Shown: positions 17,219 to 26,619 of the stretch, piece by piece
How positions within the stretch are numbered: the first letter of the stretch is position 1
Layout: the number at the start of each line of letters is the position of its first letter
NCBI GenBank assembly: GCA_002426795.1
Contig: DINQ01000008.1
Span: 496,001-560,000, forward strand
DNA: 64,000 nt
Source: Bacteroidales bacterium UBA5536
Lineage (GTDB): Bacteria > Bacteroidota > Bacteroidia > Bacteroidales > F082
Direction of reading: 5' to 3'
Position numbers and translations under genes: made by a program
Notes under the pieces: generated by a model
The model's database searches: none
What the model was told of the DNA's origin: nothing
Seen by the model: only the letters and a program-made list of their open reading frames with translations

Positions 17219-19604
17219 ATTGCATTCGCTTCAGCAACAACGTTTTATTTTCAGGTTCTAAAGTTTCAATCCTGGTGATTAGCAACGCTCTTTTATCATC
17301 CTGCTCCAAATACTTTTTCATCCAAGTAATGGCAACAGGTCTCAACCTGAAGTTCCAATGACAAGCAGCATCAACGAGATTGGACGCGAATTCGTTGTCC
17401 AGATAATTCATCTGGCCGAGTGCCTCAATCGCATTGATGCGGGTTCGAAACTCAAAACGTGGTCCGGCATATGCTACCAATTTCGCAATTGCTGATGAGT
17501 CCCCAATTTCAGTTGCAAGTTCCAGCCAGGTAATGTGTACATTGAGACCAGGAAAACCCATTTCATCTTTGGTTTGAAGTAAATATCCAGACAACCTATC
17601 TTTGTTGAGGAGAGCAAGTTTTCGTAAAGCCAATTCCTGGTTTCCATAGGAAAAATCAAACAGACATGTTTCAATTTCCGGCACAAGCGAAAGGTGGTTG
17701 AACCCAAGGTTTGTCAATGCCGCGCGACGCACCAGCACACTCGTATCTGTGAGTGCATCACGAAAAACATGAATAGATGATTGAAGTGTGTCGCTGGCCA
17801 ACTGCCTGAGGACTTCAGCCTGAATCAGGTGGAAATCATTCCGTTGATAGGCAGACGACAGCACCTCTCTTTTTTCATCCAAAGAAAAAGTGTCCATTGC
17901 GCACAAAGCTTCGTAACGATCGATCATCAGTGGAGCCTTTTGCAGTTGCGAAGCCAGCATCTCAAAAGGACGCTTAAAATCCTGCGACTTCAATATCCGG
18001 TCGCCCGGATCAAAAACGACAAAAGCAAGCTTTTTATCATTTGGATAATTATAACATAATTTTGACTGGGCCGAATCGATCTTCATCACAAGGCGTTCTT
18101 TTGAACCATCATTGAAGTAAAAATCTACCACAGTCTTCAGGTGAAATGCGGGTTGCATCGCGCTTATCTCCTGTGTTTGATTGATCGTTAGCACAACACA
18201 GTCAGGCTCCTGTTGCATCTCAATTCTCAAATGCGGCTCTCCACCCCTTTCAATCCACTGCTCAAAAAACCAGTCCATGCTTTGACCCGTTGTTGCATAA
18301 ATCGCTTTCTGCAAATCAGGCGTCCAGGCTTCATCGTAAGCATGTGCTTTCAGGTAGTGCGTGATGGATCGCCTAAAGTTTTTATCACCCATTTCATCGC
18401 GTAGCATGTCCAACACCATTGAGCCTTTCGGGTACCAACGGTCGCTGCCACCTCGACTATTCCCCACCGCATAACTGTCTTTTTCGGAAGCCTTCAGACA
18501 GCGCTCACTTTCTTTCTGTCGTTCCCATTGGTAATAGTTTTCTCCATACAACTGCCGTTCAAACATCTTGGCGTAATAGGTCGCAAAGCTTTCGGTCAGC
18601 CAAACATCTTTTGGCCGGATATGTGAAATATAATTGCCAAACCACTGGTGAGTCAATTCATGCGCGTTCACATTCACATAATTACGCTCCCAAAAGGCAC
18701 GTTCGTCAATATGCATATAATCTCCAAAGATGGTGGATGTTGTGGTTTCCATGGCGCCATACAGATAATTTGCAACCGGCACCTGCCGATACAACTCATA
18801 GGGATACGGAACGCCAAATTCTGTCTCACAAAAATTGATCATTTCAAACATGTGCTGATAAGTGGCTTCAAAATGGTCAGCACGGTCCGGATAATACCAA
18901 AGTTCTACAGGCAAACCTTTGGACGTTTGACTTTGCTTATAGCGATAATCGCCGATAACGAGAGCGGTTGAAAAAAACGGGTGACTCCGGTACATTTTAT
19001 AATGCCAGGTAGAAGTCCCTTCGTCATGATGTTCAATACTTTCGCGCACACCATTCGAAAAAACCTGATAGCGACTATCAAAAGTAATATACATGTCCAC
19101 AGTAAGTCTGTCATTGGCATAAGGCAACCAATTAAAAGGTCGGTGTGCCCAGATTTGCCGACGCATGGTATGTGTTGTATCGTCCCAACCAATAAAAAAA
19201 AGCTCCGACGCAGGTTTTACGGTATATTTGAGGTACAGTGCATAGGTGCTGCCATTTTTGGTGAAATTTGGTAAATGAACAACCAAATTTTCCCCATCCT
19301 GATGCCATTCGACAGGTTTTTTATTGAGGGTGATTTGCTCAAAGTCGAACGCGGGTGCCAACAAAACCAAGCTATCGATATCGTCGCGTGTTTGCCGAAA
19401 CAAAAACTCCACCTCTGCCTGCACCAATTGTTGGTATGGGTCGATCTGGATCGCTGCCGAAAGATGTTCGATGTCAACAAGTTTTTCTGGAATAAACCTA
19501 CCTGGATCATCCTGATAAACAAGTGGTTGCTGTGCAAAACCAGAAGTAAATGTCAGCATACTCATTAATATCCACCACGTTTGTGTCAAAATTCGGGTTC
19601 TCAT
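17217..19604 (-). CDS. M1 family zinc aminopeptidase, secreted
   Basis: A 795-residue protein starting with a signal peptide (MRTRILTQTWWILMSMLTF, cleavage near SGFAQ). Residues ~30-220 form the M1 N-terminal beta domain. The catalytic domain has the gluzincin signature HELTHQW with His315, Glu316 and His319, and the third ligand Glu338 in LTESFATYYA. The exopeptidase motif upstream reads YGAMETTTS (usually GAMEN), so the last position differs from the consensus. Residues ~560-795 are helical repeats like HEAT or ERAP C-domains. It cleaves N-terminal residues from peptides outside the cytoplasm. There is no clear promoter box upstream. Confidence 0.92.
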   Translation of the reverse strand: MRTRILTQTWWILMSMLTFTSGFAQQPLVYQDDPGRFIPEKLVDIEHLSAAIQIDPYQQLVQAEVEFLFRQTRDDIDSLVLLAPAFDFEQITLNKKPVEWHQDGENLVVHLPNFTKNGSTYALYLKYTVKPASELFFIGWDDTTHTMRRQIWAHRPFNWLPYANDRLTVDMYITFDSRYQVFSNGVRESIEHHDEGTSTWHYKMYRSHPFFSTALVIGDYRYKQSQTSKGLPVELWYYPDRADHFEATYQHMFEMINFCETEFGVPYPYELYRQVPVANYLYGAMETTTSTIFGDYMHIDERAFWERNYVNVNAHELTHQWFGNYISHIRPKDVWLTESFATYYAKMFERQLYGENYYQWERQKESERCLKASEKDSYAVGNSRGGSDRWYPKGSMVLDMLRDEMGDKNFRRSITHYLKAHAYDEAWTPDLQKAIYATTGQSMDWFFEQWIERGGEPHLRIEMQQEPDCVVLTINQTQEISAMQPAFHLKTVVDFYFNDGSKERLVMKIDSAQSKLCYNYPNDKKLAFVVFDPGDRILKSQDFKRPFEMLASQLQKAPLMIDRYEALCAMDTFSLDEKREVLSSAYQRNDFHLIQAEVLRQLASDTLQSSIHVFRDALTDTSVLVRRAALTNLGFNHLSLVPEIETCLFDFSYGNQELALRKLALLNKDRLSGYLLQTKDEMGFPGLNVHITWLELATEIGDSSAIAKLVAYAGPRFEFRTRINAIEALGQMNYLDNEFASNLVDAACHWNFRLRPVAITWMKKYLEQDDKRALLITRIETLEPENKTLLLKRMQ

Positions 19605-19664
19605 AGGCGTCGATTAAAGAGGCAAGATAGCAATTTACAGGTAGCTTGCGCTTGATTAATATGT

Positions 19665-19692
19665 AAAAAAAAACAGCCCCCGATAGGGCTGT
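19665..19692 (-). terminator. Rho-independent terminator of clpB
   Basis: On the minus strand ACAGCCC and GGGCTGT form a 7-bp stem with a six-base loop, followed by nine T. It lies just after the clpB stop at 19703. Confidence 0.88.
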
Positions 19693-19702
19693 TGTGATAA
19701 GA

Positions 19703-22291
19703 TTAGTTTTTGAAGATCACGTTTTGATCATCCACATCAACGGTGATCGGTTTTTCCTTTTCTACCTTCTCCGACAAAATCATGCGTGAGAGCTCATTAA
19801 GCAACTGCTTCTGAAGCAATCTTTTAACAGGTCGTGCACCGTACTGTGGATCGAAACCAGCATTGGCAAGGTACCGCAAAGCCGCATCAGTGATGTTGAT
19901 TTGGAATCCGTTTTCGGCCAGCATCCGTTTCACCTGATCGAACTGCAGGCGCACTATTTCAAGTATTTCCTGCTGCGAAAGCGGTTTAAACATAATGATG
20001 TCGTCAATCCGGTTGAGGAATTCTGGGCGCAACTGTTTCTTCAGAATGTCAAAAACCTGCATTCTTGTCTGCTCAAAAACAGCTTCTTCATTGCCTTTGG
20101 TAAACTGTGCCAAATTTTCCTGTATCACAGCCGAGCCAATATTCGACGTCATAATGACAATGGTATTTCGGAAATCAGCCAAGCGTCCCTTGTTATCCGT
20201 CAAACGGCCATCATCGAGCACCTGAAGCAAAATGTTAAAAACGTCAGGGTGTGCTTTTTCAATCTCGTCAAGTAAGACTACTGAATAAGGCTTGCGGCGT
20301 ACAGCTTCGGTAAGCTGACCACTTTCGTCATATCCTACATAACCGGGAGGTGCCCCAACAAGTCGCGATACTGAATGTCGCTCCTGGTACTCAGACATGT
20401 CGATGCGCACCATGGCATTCTCGTTGTCGAAAAGGAATTCAGCCAAAGCTTTGGCCAACTCAGTTTTACCCACACCAGTTGTTCCCAAAAAGATAAAAGA
20501 TCCAATAGGCCTGCGGGCATCTTGCAAACCTGCACGGCTACGTCGAATCGCATCCGAGATGGCATTGATGGCCTCATCCTGACCTACAACACGTTTGTGC
20601 AGTTCTGCTTCAAGGTGCAGTAGTTTTTCACGTTCACTTTGCAACATCTTCATCACCGGAATTCCTGTCCACCGTGAAACGATTTCGGCAATATCTTCTG
20701 AATTCACCTCTTCGTTAATCAAAGGGTGGTCACCCTGCAAGCCTTTTAGCTTTTGCTTGGCTTTTTCAATGCCTGCTTCTGCCTCACCAATCCGACCATA
20801 ACGTAGTTCAGCAACTTTTCCGAAATCGCCTTCACGCTCAGCTTGCTCTGCCTCAAACTTGAATTGCTCGATCGCCTTTTTGTGCTTCTGAATGATATCA
20901 ACCTGCTCTTTCTCGGCCTGCCATTTCGATCTAATTTCGTTTCGTTCTTCACTAAGCTCAGAAAGCTCTTTTGAAATATTTTCCAGCTTAAGTTTATCAT
21001 TCTCGCGCCTGATGGCTTCGCGTTCAATTTCAAGCTGACGAATTCTGCGTTCAACATTTTCCAAATCTTCTGGCAGAGAATTGATCTGCAAACGCAAACG
21101 CGATGCGGCTTCATCAATCAGGTCGATGGCTTTGTCTGGTAAAAACCGGTCGCTGATGTATCGCTGCGACAATTCTACAGCAGAAATTATGGCTTCGTCC
21201 AAAATACGCACCTGATGGTGGTTTTCATACTTTTCTTTGAGTCCGCGCAAAATAGAGATGGCATCAGCTGTATCCGGTTCGTCAACAATGACAATTTGGA
21301 ATCGCCTTTCGAGAGCCTTGTCTTTTTCGAAATATTTCTGGTATTCCTTGAGTGTTGTTGCACCAATTGCCCGCAATTCACCTCTTGCAAGTGCTGGTTT
21401 CAGGATATTTGCTGCATCCATGGCTCCTTCACCTTTCCCGGCTCCAACGAGCGTATGAATTTCATCGATAAACAAAACCACCTCGCCCTCACTTCCAATC
21501 ACTTCGCGAACAACGCTTTTGAGTCGTTCCTCGAACTCGCCTTTGTACATTGCACCCGCAATGAGAGCACCCATATCGAGTGAATAAATTTGTTTAGATT
21601 TCAGATTATCAGGCACATCTCCGTTGATGATCCTATGTGCCAAACCTTCGGCAATGGCTGTCTTTCCCACACCCGGTTCTCCAATAAGTATGGGGTTGTT
21701 TTTGGTGCGCCGTGATAAAATTTGCAATACCCGTCTGATTTCTTCATCGCGACCAATGACTGGATCTAGCTTGCCGGCAGCAGCCAGTTCATTCAAGTTG
21801 CGTGCATATCGACCCAGGGCATCGTAGTTTTGTTCCGCATTCTGCGAATCCACTTTTTTTCCTTGCCTCAACTGCTGCATGGCCAACACCAAATCATTTC
21901 GTTTGATTCCGTTGTCTTTCAACAAATTAGTCGCTGTTCCTGTTCCTTCCAGAATGGCCAATAGCAAATGGTCAACCGACACATAATCATCACCAAAATC
22001 TTTGATGACACTCTGTGCCTTTTGCAATGTTTTACTTGCTTCGGTAGAGAAATATTGCTGGCCACCACTTACTTTAGGTAACGAATTCAAAATCTGATCA
22101 ACTGTCTGGTTAAAAACCGGCAGATTTACATTCAGCTTATTGAGCAATTGGCCAATCACGTGCTCGTCAGTAATAAGTAACCCCTTTAGCAAATGAATAT
22201 TTTCGATGGCCTGATGCTGATGTGCCTGGGCAATTTCTTGCGCCTGTTGTATCGCTTGCTGCGATTTTATAGTGAATTGATTGAGGTTCAT
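19703..22291 (-). CDS. clpB: ATP-dependent protein-disaggregating chaperone ClpB
   Basis: An 862-residue Hsp100 protein. It has a Clp N-domain (residues 1-150), a first AAA+ module with GEPGVGKTAIAEGLA and Walker B VLFIDEIHTLVGAG, a long coiled middle domain (~400-520) that distinguishes ClpB from ClpA and ClpC, and a second AAA+ module with GTTGVGKTELAKALAEFLF and the arginine-finger region. There is no ClpP-binding tripeptide loop. ClpB works with DnaK to dissolve aggregates after heat stress. Length and order are standard. The gene stands alone with its own terminator and a candidate promoter box at 22328-22335; no heat-shock operator such as CIRCE is visible. Confidence 0.97.
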   Translation of the reverse strand: MNLNQFTIKSQQAIQQAQEIAQAHQHQAIENIHLLKGLLITDEHVIGQLLNKLNVNLPVFNQTVDQILNSLPKVSGGQQYFSTEASKTLQKAQSVIKDFGDDYVSVDHLLLAILEGTGTATNLLKDNGIKRNDLVLAMQQLRQGKKVDSQNAEQNYDALGRYARNLNELAAAGKLDPVIGRDEEIRRVLQILSRRTKNNPILIGEPGVGKTAIAEGLAHRIINGDVPDNLKSKQIYSLDMGALIAGAMYKGEFEERLKSVVREVIGSEGEVVLFIDEIHTLVGAGKGEGAMDAANILKPALARGELRAIGATTLKEYQKYFEKDKALERRFQIVIVDEPDTADAISILRGLKEKYENHHQVRILDEAIISAVELSQRYISDRFLPDKAIDLIDEAASRLRLQINSLPEDLENVERRIRQLEIEREAIRRENDKLKLENISKELSELSEERNEIRSKWQAEKEQVDIIQKHKKAIEQFKFEAEQAEREGDFGKVAELRYGRIGEAEAGIEKAKQKLKGLQGDHPLINEEVNSEDIAEIVSRWTGIPVMKMLQSEREKLLHLEAELHKRVVGQDEAINAISDAIRRSRAGLQDARRPIGSFIFLGTTGVGKTELAKALAEFLFDNENAMVRIDMSEYQERHSVSRLVGAPPGYVGYDESGQLTEAVRRKPYSVVLLDEIEKAHPDVFNILLQVLDDGRLTDNKGRLADFRNTIVIMTSNIGSAVIQENLAQFTKGNEEAVFEQTRMQVFDILKKQLRPEFLNRIDDIIMFKPLSQQEILEIVRLQFDQVKRMLAENGFQINITDAALRYLANAGFDPQYGARPVKRLLQKQLLNELSRMILSEKVEKEKPITVDVDDQNVIFKN

Positions 22292-22327
22292 AGCATTAAT
22301 TTTTCACTTAAACATCAAAAACATTTC

Positions 22328-22335
22328 CAAACTTA
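22328..22335 (-). promoter_or_regulatory. Candidate clpB -7 box
   Basis: The minus strand reads TAAGTTTG, 36 bases before the clpB ATG. No -33 element at the expected distance. Confidence 0.4.
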
Positions 22336-22472
22336 CTATTATTCCCAAAACAGGAAATTTTGTCAGGATTAGAAAGCAGCCGACTGGCAATTTGGCTTAC
22401 GAAGGGAAAAAGAAGCGGTTTGAACAATAAAATCGGCAATTTTGCATTTTGCTAATATAACATTCACGGGGG

Positions 22473-22832
22473 ATGAAAAGTGTTTTGGTATTTGGGGCTT
22501 CAGAAAATCCGGCACGCTATGCAAACATGGCTGTCAGGCTACTGCAAAAGCATGGTTACCAGGTTTATGCACAAGGTTTAAAGGCCGGAAAAATAGAAGA
22601 CATTCTCATACATACCGACTGGCCAGAGCCGGATAGTATCGACACGATTTGCTTGTATGTTGGGCCAAATCGTCTCTGGGATTATCACGAACAATTGATT
22701 TCTATGCATCCCAGACGTATCATTTTCAATCCGGGAACAGAAAGTCCCGAACTGATGCAATTAGCTCTGAATGCAGGGATTGAGGTGATTCAGAACTGTA
22801 CCCTGATGATGCTGGATTACGGACGATATTAA
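22473..22832 (+). CDS. CoA-binding domain protein
   Basis: A 119-residue single-domain protein of the CoA_binding_2 type (Rossmann fold). The nucleotide-binding start VLVFGASENPARYANMAVRLL and the C-terminal IFNPGTESPELMQLA and GIEVIQNCTLMML are the family's conserved blocks. The Asn-Cys near the end matches relatives in which that Cys forms a disulfide with CoA. Stand-alone members such as YccU bind CoA, but their role is unknown. It is preceded by a G-rich stretch directly before the ATG. The gene lies 59 bases ahead of a secreted T9SS protein; no functional link is evident. Confidence 0.9.
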   Translation: MKSVLVFGASENPARYANMAVRLLQKHGYQVYAQGLKAGKIEDILIHTDWPEPDSIDTICLYVGPNRLWDYHEQLISMHPRRIIFNPGTESPELMQLALNAGIEVIQNCTLMMLDYGRY

Positions 22833-22857
22833 GGGCCTGCGATCGTGCATTTATTTG

Positions 22858-22865
22858 TACATTTG
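22858..22865 (+). promoter_or_regulatory. Candidate -7 box for the PKD/CHU-C protein gene
   Basis: TACATTTG matches TAnnTTTG and lies 26 bases before the ATG at 22892. There is no well-spaced -33 TTG. Confidence 0.4.
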
Positions 22866-22891
22866 CCTGATTGGCTGAACCCACAATAAGG

Positions 22892-24097
22892 ATGAACCAA
22901 AATATGAATATGCGTTTACTATTTCGTAACAACCTGATTAAAAAAACGTTCCTTACTTTGATTGTACTTTTGCTTGCACTGCCCATGATTAGTCAGGCAC
23001 AGCTTGAGTGCATCATCGAAGCTGATGCTGCTATGCCTGTGTGCAACGGGCAGCTGGTACAGCTCAGTGTAGGGGCAAACGACAACTACACCTATTTGTG
23101 GTCTCCGGGAGGTGAAACTACTGCAAGTATCGAAGTTAAGGCTACTGAGAACAAAGAATACCGCGTCACTGTTACCGACAACAGCAATGGCGAAGAATGT
23201 CAAAGTGCGCCCTTCTTGCTCGAGGTTCGTCCCCGCTTCGAAAGCAGCCTTCAGCAAATGCAGCTTACCTGCACAAATGGGGACAACGACAACGGAAACA
23301 CTGCTATGGTTCAGGCCTCCGCAACCGGTGAGTCAGCCTCCTACGACTATCGCTGGGATGTGCGACCCGTGCAGATTGCCCCCGGAAATCCTGCCCTTGC
23401 CATCGGATTAAAGGCCCATTTGTGGTACTTTATCACCATTGAAGATGAGTTTGGTTGTTTACAAACTGACTCCATTTTCACCCAGGCTTATTCAAACCCG
23501 CTGGTGGAAATAGAGGCTGATCCCGACACCGCCTACATCCAAAATCCATATATCAACTTCTCATTTACCAATTTGTCAGCTGACAGTATTGAAATCACAA
23601 ATCATTTTTGGGAATTTGGAGATGAAAGCCCAAGTTCCGATTTGGATACACCTCAGCATCTTTATACAGAAGAAGGAGATTACAACATTGTTCTTACAGT
23701 TGTTAATCCACAAGGCTGCGACACAGTGTTTGTAAAACCCGTGAAAGTGTTGCCAATCAAACTCAAAATCCCAAATGTGATGACGCCCAATGGCGATAAT
23801 ATCAACGACTATTTCATCATCAGTGAAGCACCTCCAGGAGATGATAACACGGGAAGCGGAGGCCTAAAAGCCGCTGAGTACGAAGGTTTTAAAGCACTGA
23901 ATGTCTACTACAAACGAGCCACACTGGTCATTTTTAACCGACATGGCCGTAAGGTTTATGAGTCGACAGACTACAAAAACGATTGGGATGGCGGGGGCCT
24001 GAAAGATGGCACATACTTTTATGTGCTTGAATGCGAAGGTTTCAAAAGTACCGACGTATTCAAAGGTTCGCTGACCATCATTGGTTCGAACAAATGA
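22892..24097 (+). CDS. Secreted PKD-domain protein with gliding-motility-associated (T9SS type B) C-terminus
   Basis: About 401 residues. The frame opens at a TTG (22871), but the signal peptide is best read from ATG 22892 or ATG 22904 (core TFLTLIVLLLALPMISQAQ). An SD-like AAGGA lies 11 bases before the ATG at 22904. After cleavage come two Ig/SprB-like beta domains (LVQLSVGANDNYTYLWSPGG and a Cys-containing second unit). A PKD domain follows (HFWEFGDESPSSDLDTPQHLY). The CHU-C type sorting domain ends the protein (PNVMTPNGDNINDYF, ATLVIFNRHGRKVYES, WDGGGLKDGTYFYVL). This predicts export by the type IX system and display on the outer surface, with a role in adhesion or as a structural surface protein. 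No catalytic domain is seen. Confidence 0.88.
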   Translation: MNQNMNMRLLFRNNLIKKTFLTLIVLLLALPMISQAQLECIIEADAAMPVCNGQLVQLSVGANDNYTYLWSPGGETTASIEVKATENKEYRVTVTDNSNGEECQSAPFLLEVRPRFESSLQQMQLTCTNGDNDNGNTAMVQASATGESASYDYRWDVRPVQIAPGNPALAIGLKAHLWYFITIEDEFGCLQTDSIFTQAYSNPLVEIEADPDTAYIQNPYINFSFTNLSADSIEITNHFWEFGDESPSSDLDTPQHLYTEEGDYNIVLTVVNPQGCDTVFVKPVKVLPIKLKIPNVMTPNGDNINDYFIISEAPPGDDNTGSGGLKAAEYEGFKALNVYYKRATLVIFNRHGRKVYESTDYKNDWDGGGLKDGTYFYVLECEGFKSTDVFKGSLTIIGSNK

Positions 24098-24103
24098 TCG
24101 ACA

Positions 24104-24138
24104 TTTGATTCCCAATGTTTGATAATTGCGTACTTTTG
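24104..24138 (+). promoter_or_regulatory. Candidate promoter of the DUF1573-yajC-ybbR-coaE operon
   Basis: TTTG at 24104-24107 and TACTTTTG at 24131-24138 are 23 bases apart, inside the Bacteroidota range. The -7 box lies 29 bases before the ATG at 24168. Confidence 0.6.
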
Positions 24139-24167
24139 CGACTGAGGAAATCAAATTGTGTGTTGTC

Positions 24168-24623
24168 ATGATTAAAAAAATCATCTTTTTTACAGCTCTT
24201 GTCATTGGATTGGTTTCCTGTAGCCAAAGCAACAGTAAGCTTCCCGCCGATGTTGTGCACAATCCAAAAAGCGCTGAAACAAGCAATACAGGCGAAAAAA
24301 TGCCCCAAATCAGTTTCATTTACAGCGAGCACGATTTCGGCAAACTGATTCAAGGCGAAAAAGTAAGCTTTCCCTTTAAATTCAAAAACACTGGCGAGGC
24401 TCCCTTGCTGATTAGTAAAGTTAGCGCTAGCTGTGGCTGCACGGCCAGTAAATATCCCAAAGAACCCATTGCTCCGGGCGAAGAAGGCATTATCGAGGTT
24501 ACTTTCGACAGTGACGGACAGCGGGGCATGCAAAATAAAACGGTTACGGTGCTTACAAACACCCAACCACAGGCAACAATCCTGCGACTCAAGGCACAGG
24601 TAGCCACTCCAGAATCATACTAA
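24168..24623 (+). CDS. DUF1573 lipoprotein
   Basis: A 151-residue lipoprotein (MIKKIIFFTALVIGLVSC lipobox). The frame is open from 24126, but that stretch contains the promoter and gives no signal peptide, so ATG 24168 is chosen. The mature part is a DUF1573 immunoglobulin-like domain: EHDFGKLIQGEKVSFPFKF, then SASCGCTASKYPKEPIAPGE with the family's CGC motif, and FDSDGQRGMQNKTVTVLTN. DUF1573 domains resemble ASPM/SPD-2/Hydin beta sandwiches. Function is unknown, but the gene is regularly found just ahead of yajC in Bacteroidota. The yajC ATG follows after 10 bases. Confidence 0.88.
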   Translation: MIKKIIFFTALVIGLVSCSQSNSKLPADVVHNPKSAETSNTGEKMPQISFIYSEHDFGKLIQGEKVSFPFKFKNTGEAPLLISKVSASCGCTASKYPKEPIAPGEEGIIEVTFDSDGQRGMQNKTVTVLTNTQPQATILRLKAQVATPESY

Positions 24624-24633
24624 ATCATTCAAT

Positions 24634-24960
24634 ATGTACACATTAAGCATTCTCTTACTCGGCCCTACTCCTGATGGGCAACAATCAGGTGGTATTATGT
24701 CGTTCTTACCCCTGATTCTGATCATGGTAGTTTTCTACTTTTTCTTTATCAGGCCACAAATGAAAAAGTCGAAGGAACAACGCAAATACCGTGAAGCTCT
24801 CAAGAAAGGTGATAAAATTATTACTATTGGTGGAATTCATGGTAAAGTGTTGGAAGTGAAAGAAACCACGCTGACAATAGAAGTAGAAGGCAACAACAGA
24901 CTTGTGATTGAGAAAAGTGCTGTTGTAATGGATGCCGCTCAGGTGGGGACCGCTAAATAA
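24634..24960 (+). CDS. yajC: Preprotein translocase accessory subunit YajC
   Basis: A 108-residue inner-membrane protein with one transmembrane helix (SFLPLILIMVVFYFFFI) followed by the family signature RPQMKKSKEQRKYREALKKGDKIITIGGIHGKV. YajC associates with SecDF and the SecYEG channel. The protein sits in the cytoplasmic membrane with its basic C-terminal domain in the cytoplasm. It is the second gene of a four-gene operon. Confidence 0.95.
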   Translation: MYTLSILLLGPTPDGQQSGGIMSFLPLILIMVVFYFFFIRPQMKKSKEQRKYREALKKGDKIITIGGIHGKVLEVKETTLTIEVEGNNRLVIEKSAVVMDAAQVGTAK

Positions 24961-24991
24961 TTATTCAGGCAGTCAATGATTTGACTGTGAG

Positions 24992-25972
24992 ATGATGAAC
25001 GCGATCAACAAAATCGAACACGAATTCATCAGAAACGAAAAAAAGCGAAGACGATTTTTCGTCTTCCTTTTTTTTGTATTTCTGGCCACCTTGTTTTGGT
25101 TGTTGATCAAGCTTTCGGATGATTTTACCGTCCAGGATTCATTCGAAATTGTGTTTGTTGATTTACCAGCAGACAAATGGATGCCGGCACCACGGTCGCA
25201 AAAATTGAAGTTATCGGTCACGTCAACTGGTTTCAATATTCTAGAAAACAGCGTTTTACGCAATAAGAATAAGAAGGTTTTATTATCATTGAAGCAAGTT
25301 GCTTACCGTAAGCAAAACCAGAATACCTATTTCATTAGCGCACAAAATCTACGCGAAGAACTGGCCGATAAGCTCGATGTGGATGCCTCAGATATCCTGT
25401 TCAACGAGAATGAAATCTATTTTACACTCGAAGACCTCAAATCGAAAACAGTGCCAGTTGCACTGCAACAAAAACTGAGTTTCCGGCCCGAGTATGAGTT
25501 ATATGGACAAGTAAAAATTACTCCTTCAACGGTGAAGGTTTTTGGACCTGAAGAAGTGCTCGACACACTGAAGCAAATTTACACTGAACCATTGATCAAA
25601 AACGATGTTTTTGAAGCGATTTCTGACAGTATTTCGCTCAGGCTTTCTCAGTGGCAACTTACATCCAATATTGATACTGTGCACATCAATATTGAAGTGG
25701 AGCGATTTACAGAAGCGTCTGTTACGATCCCAGTAACCCCACCAAACAGGCCAGCCCTACGTTTATTCCCTGATCAGGCAAGGGTTTTTTATCTTGTTGC
25801 TATGCGCGACTTTCAAAATATCGATGCCAAATCATTTGAGATCAGTGTTGATACTTCCGGCTTGCACACAAGAAGTCAGTTTTTAAATATTATTGTGGTC
25901 AAAAAACCAGCACAGGTACATGTTTCAAGAATTTTGCCTGAAGAAGTGGAATATCTGATCCTACAACCCTGA
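24992..25972 (+). CDS. YbbR-like domain protein
   Basis: A 326-residue protein with one N-terminal transmembrane helix (RRFFVFLFFVFLATLFWLLI) preceded by a basic cytoplasmic tail. Three or so beta-rich YbbR-type repeats follow (for example VPVALQQKLSFRPEYELYG with VKITPSTVKVFGPEEVL). In Firmicutes YbbR (CdaR) controls the c-di-AMP cyclase CdaA. Bacteroidota YbbR-like proteins are more divergent and no cyclase gene is present here, so that role is not claimed. Gene order yajC-ybbR-coaE is conserved in this phylum, and the coaE ATG follows after seven bases. Two ATG codons in tandem (24992, 24995) are possible starts. Confidence 0.82.
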   Translation: MMNAINKIEHEFIRNEKKRRRFFVFLFFVFLATLFWLLIKLSDDFTVQDSFEIVFVDLPADKWMPAPRSQKLKLSVTSTGFNILENSVLRNKNKKVLLSLKQVAYRKQNQNTYFISAQNLREELADKLDVDASDILFNENEIYFTLEDLKSKTVPVALQQKLSFRPEYELYGQVKITPSTVKVFGPEEVLDTLKQIYTEPLIKNDVFEAISDSISLRLSQWQLTSNIDTVHINIEVERFTEASVTIPVTPPNRPALRLFPDQARVFYLVAMRDFQNIDAKSFEISVDTSGLHTRSQFLNIIVVKKPAQVHVSRILPEEVEYLILQP

Positions 25973-25979
25973 TGCGGGG

Positions 25980-26567
25980 ATGAAAAAAGTTGGAATCACC
26001 GGAAACATTGGAAGTGGCAAGAGTTTGGTTTGCAGCATATTCGAGAAAATGCATATTCCTGTTTTTTACGCTGATCAGCAAGCCAAACTATTGTATCAGG
26101 AAGTTGATGTAAAAAAGCAGATGATTTTGCATTTTGGGAGTAAAATTTACAAGAAAGATGGCTCCTTAAATAAAGAATTACTTTCGGAAAAAATCTTCCA
26201 GGATCCAACTTCCATGGAAAGTGTTCAGCAAATTCTTTATCCGGCCTTGCGCCAGAAATATGCTGAATGGCTTGGTAATCAACCTGACATAACACCATAT
26301 TGCCTGTATGAGGCTGCCATACTTTTTGAGACTGGATTCCACAAAAACTTTGATCACATTGTTTTCGTCAGTGCGCCTGAAACACTCAGGCTCGAACGAG
26401 TGCAGAAACGCGATGGCAGTAGCGAGAAGGATATCAGAAGCCGCATGGATCAACAATGGCCCGAAATAGAAAAAATACCCCTCTCCGACTTTGTTATTGT
26501 AAATGATGGCTTGCAGATGTTGATCCCCCAAATTCTTCAGATTCACCATCATCTCACCAAGGCGTAA
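25980..26567 (+). CDS. coaE: Dephospho-CoA kinase
   Basis: A 195-residue P-loop kinase catalysing the last step of coenzyme A synthesis, phosphorylation of the ribose 3'-hydroxyl of dephospho-CoA. The Walker A motif GITGNIGSGKSLVCSIF is at the N-terminus. DADxxAxxL-like YADQQAKLLY follows, then the lid and adenine-binding part with HIVFVSAPETLRLERVQKRDG. Length is normal for the family. It is the last gene of the operon, and downstream lies the terminator of the convergent T9SS gene. Confidence 0.94.
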   Translation: MKKVGITGNIGSGKSLVCSIFEKMHIPVFYADQQAKLLYQEVDVKKQMILHFGSKIYKKDGSLNKELLSEKIFQDPTSMESVQQILYPALRQKYAEWLGNQPDITPYCLYEAAILFETGFHKNFDHIVFVSAPETLRLERVQKRDGSSEKDIRSRMDQQWPEIEKIPLSDFVIVNDGLQMLIPQILQIHHHLTKA

Positions 26568-26597
26568 AAAAAAGGCTCCGGTTTCCCGAAGCCTTTT
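26566..26597 (-). terminator. Terminator of the 918-residue T9SS protein gene (may also serve coaE)
   Basis: Hairpin with arms AAGGCTTCGG and CCGGAGCCTT around a short GAAA-like loop, followed on the minus strand by eight T. A nearly identical hairpin follows the paralogous gene at 29777-29808. On the plus strand it has four T, so weak bidirectional action on coaE is possible. Confidence 0.85.
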
Positions 26598-26619
26598 GTC
26601 CTGTTTGAGTTTGCGCAGC

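Noticed and set aside
19703..22291. Variant second P-loop (GTTGVGKT instead of GPTGVGKT) in ClpB
   Set aside because: A conservative change that keeps the Walker A residues; not evidence of altered function.
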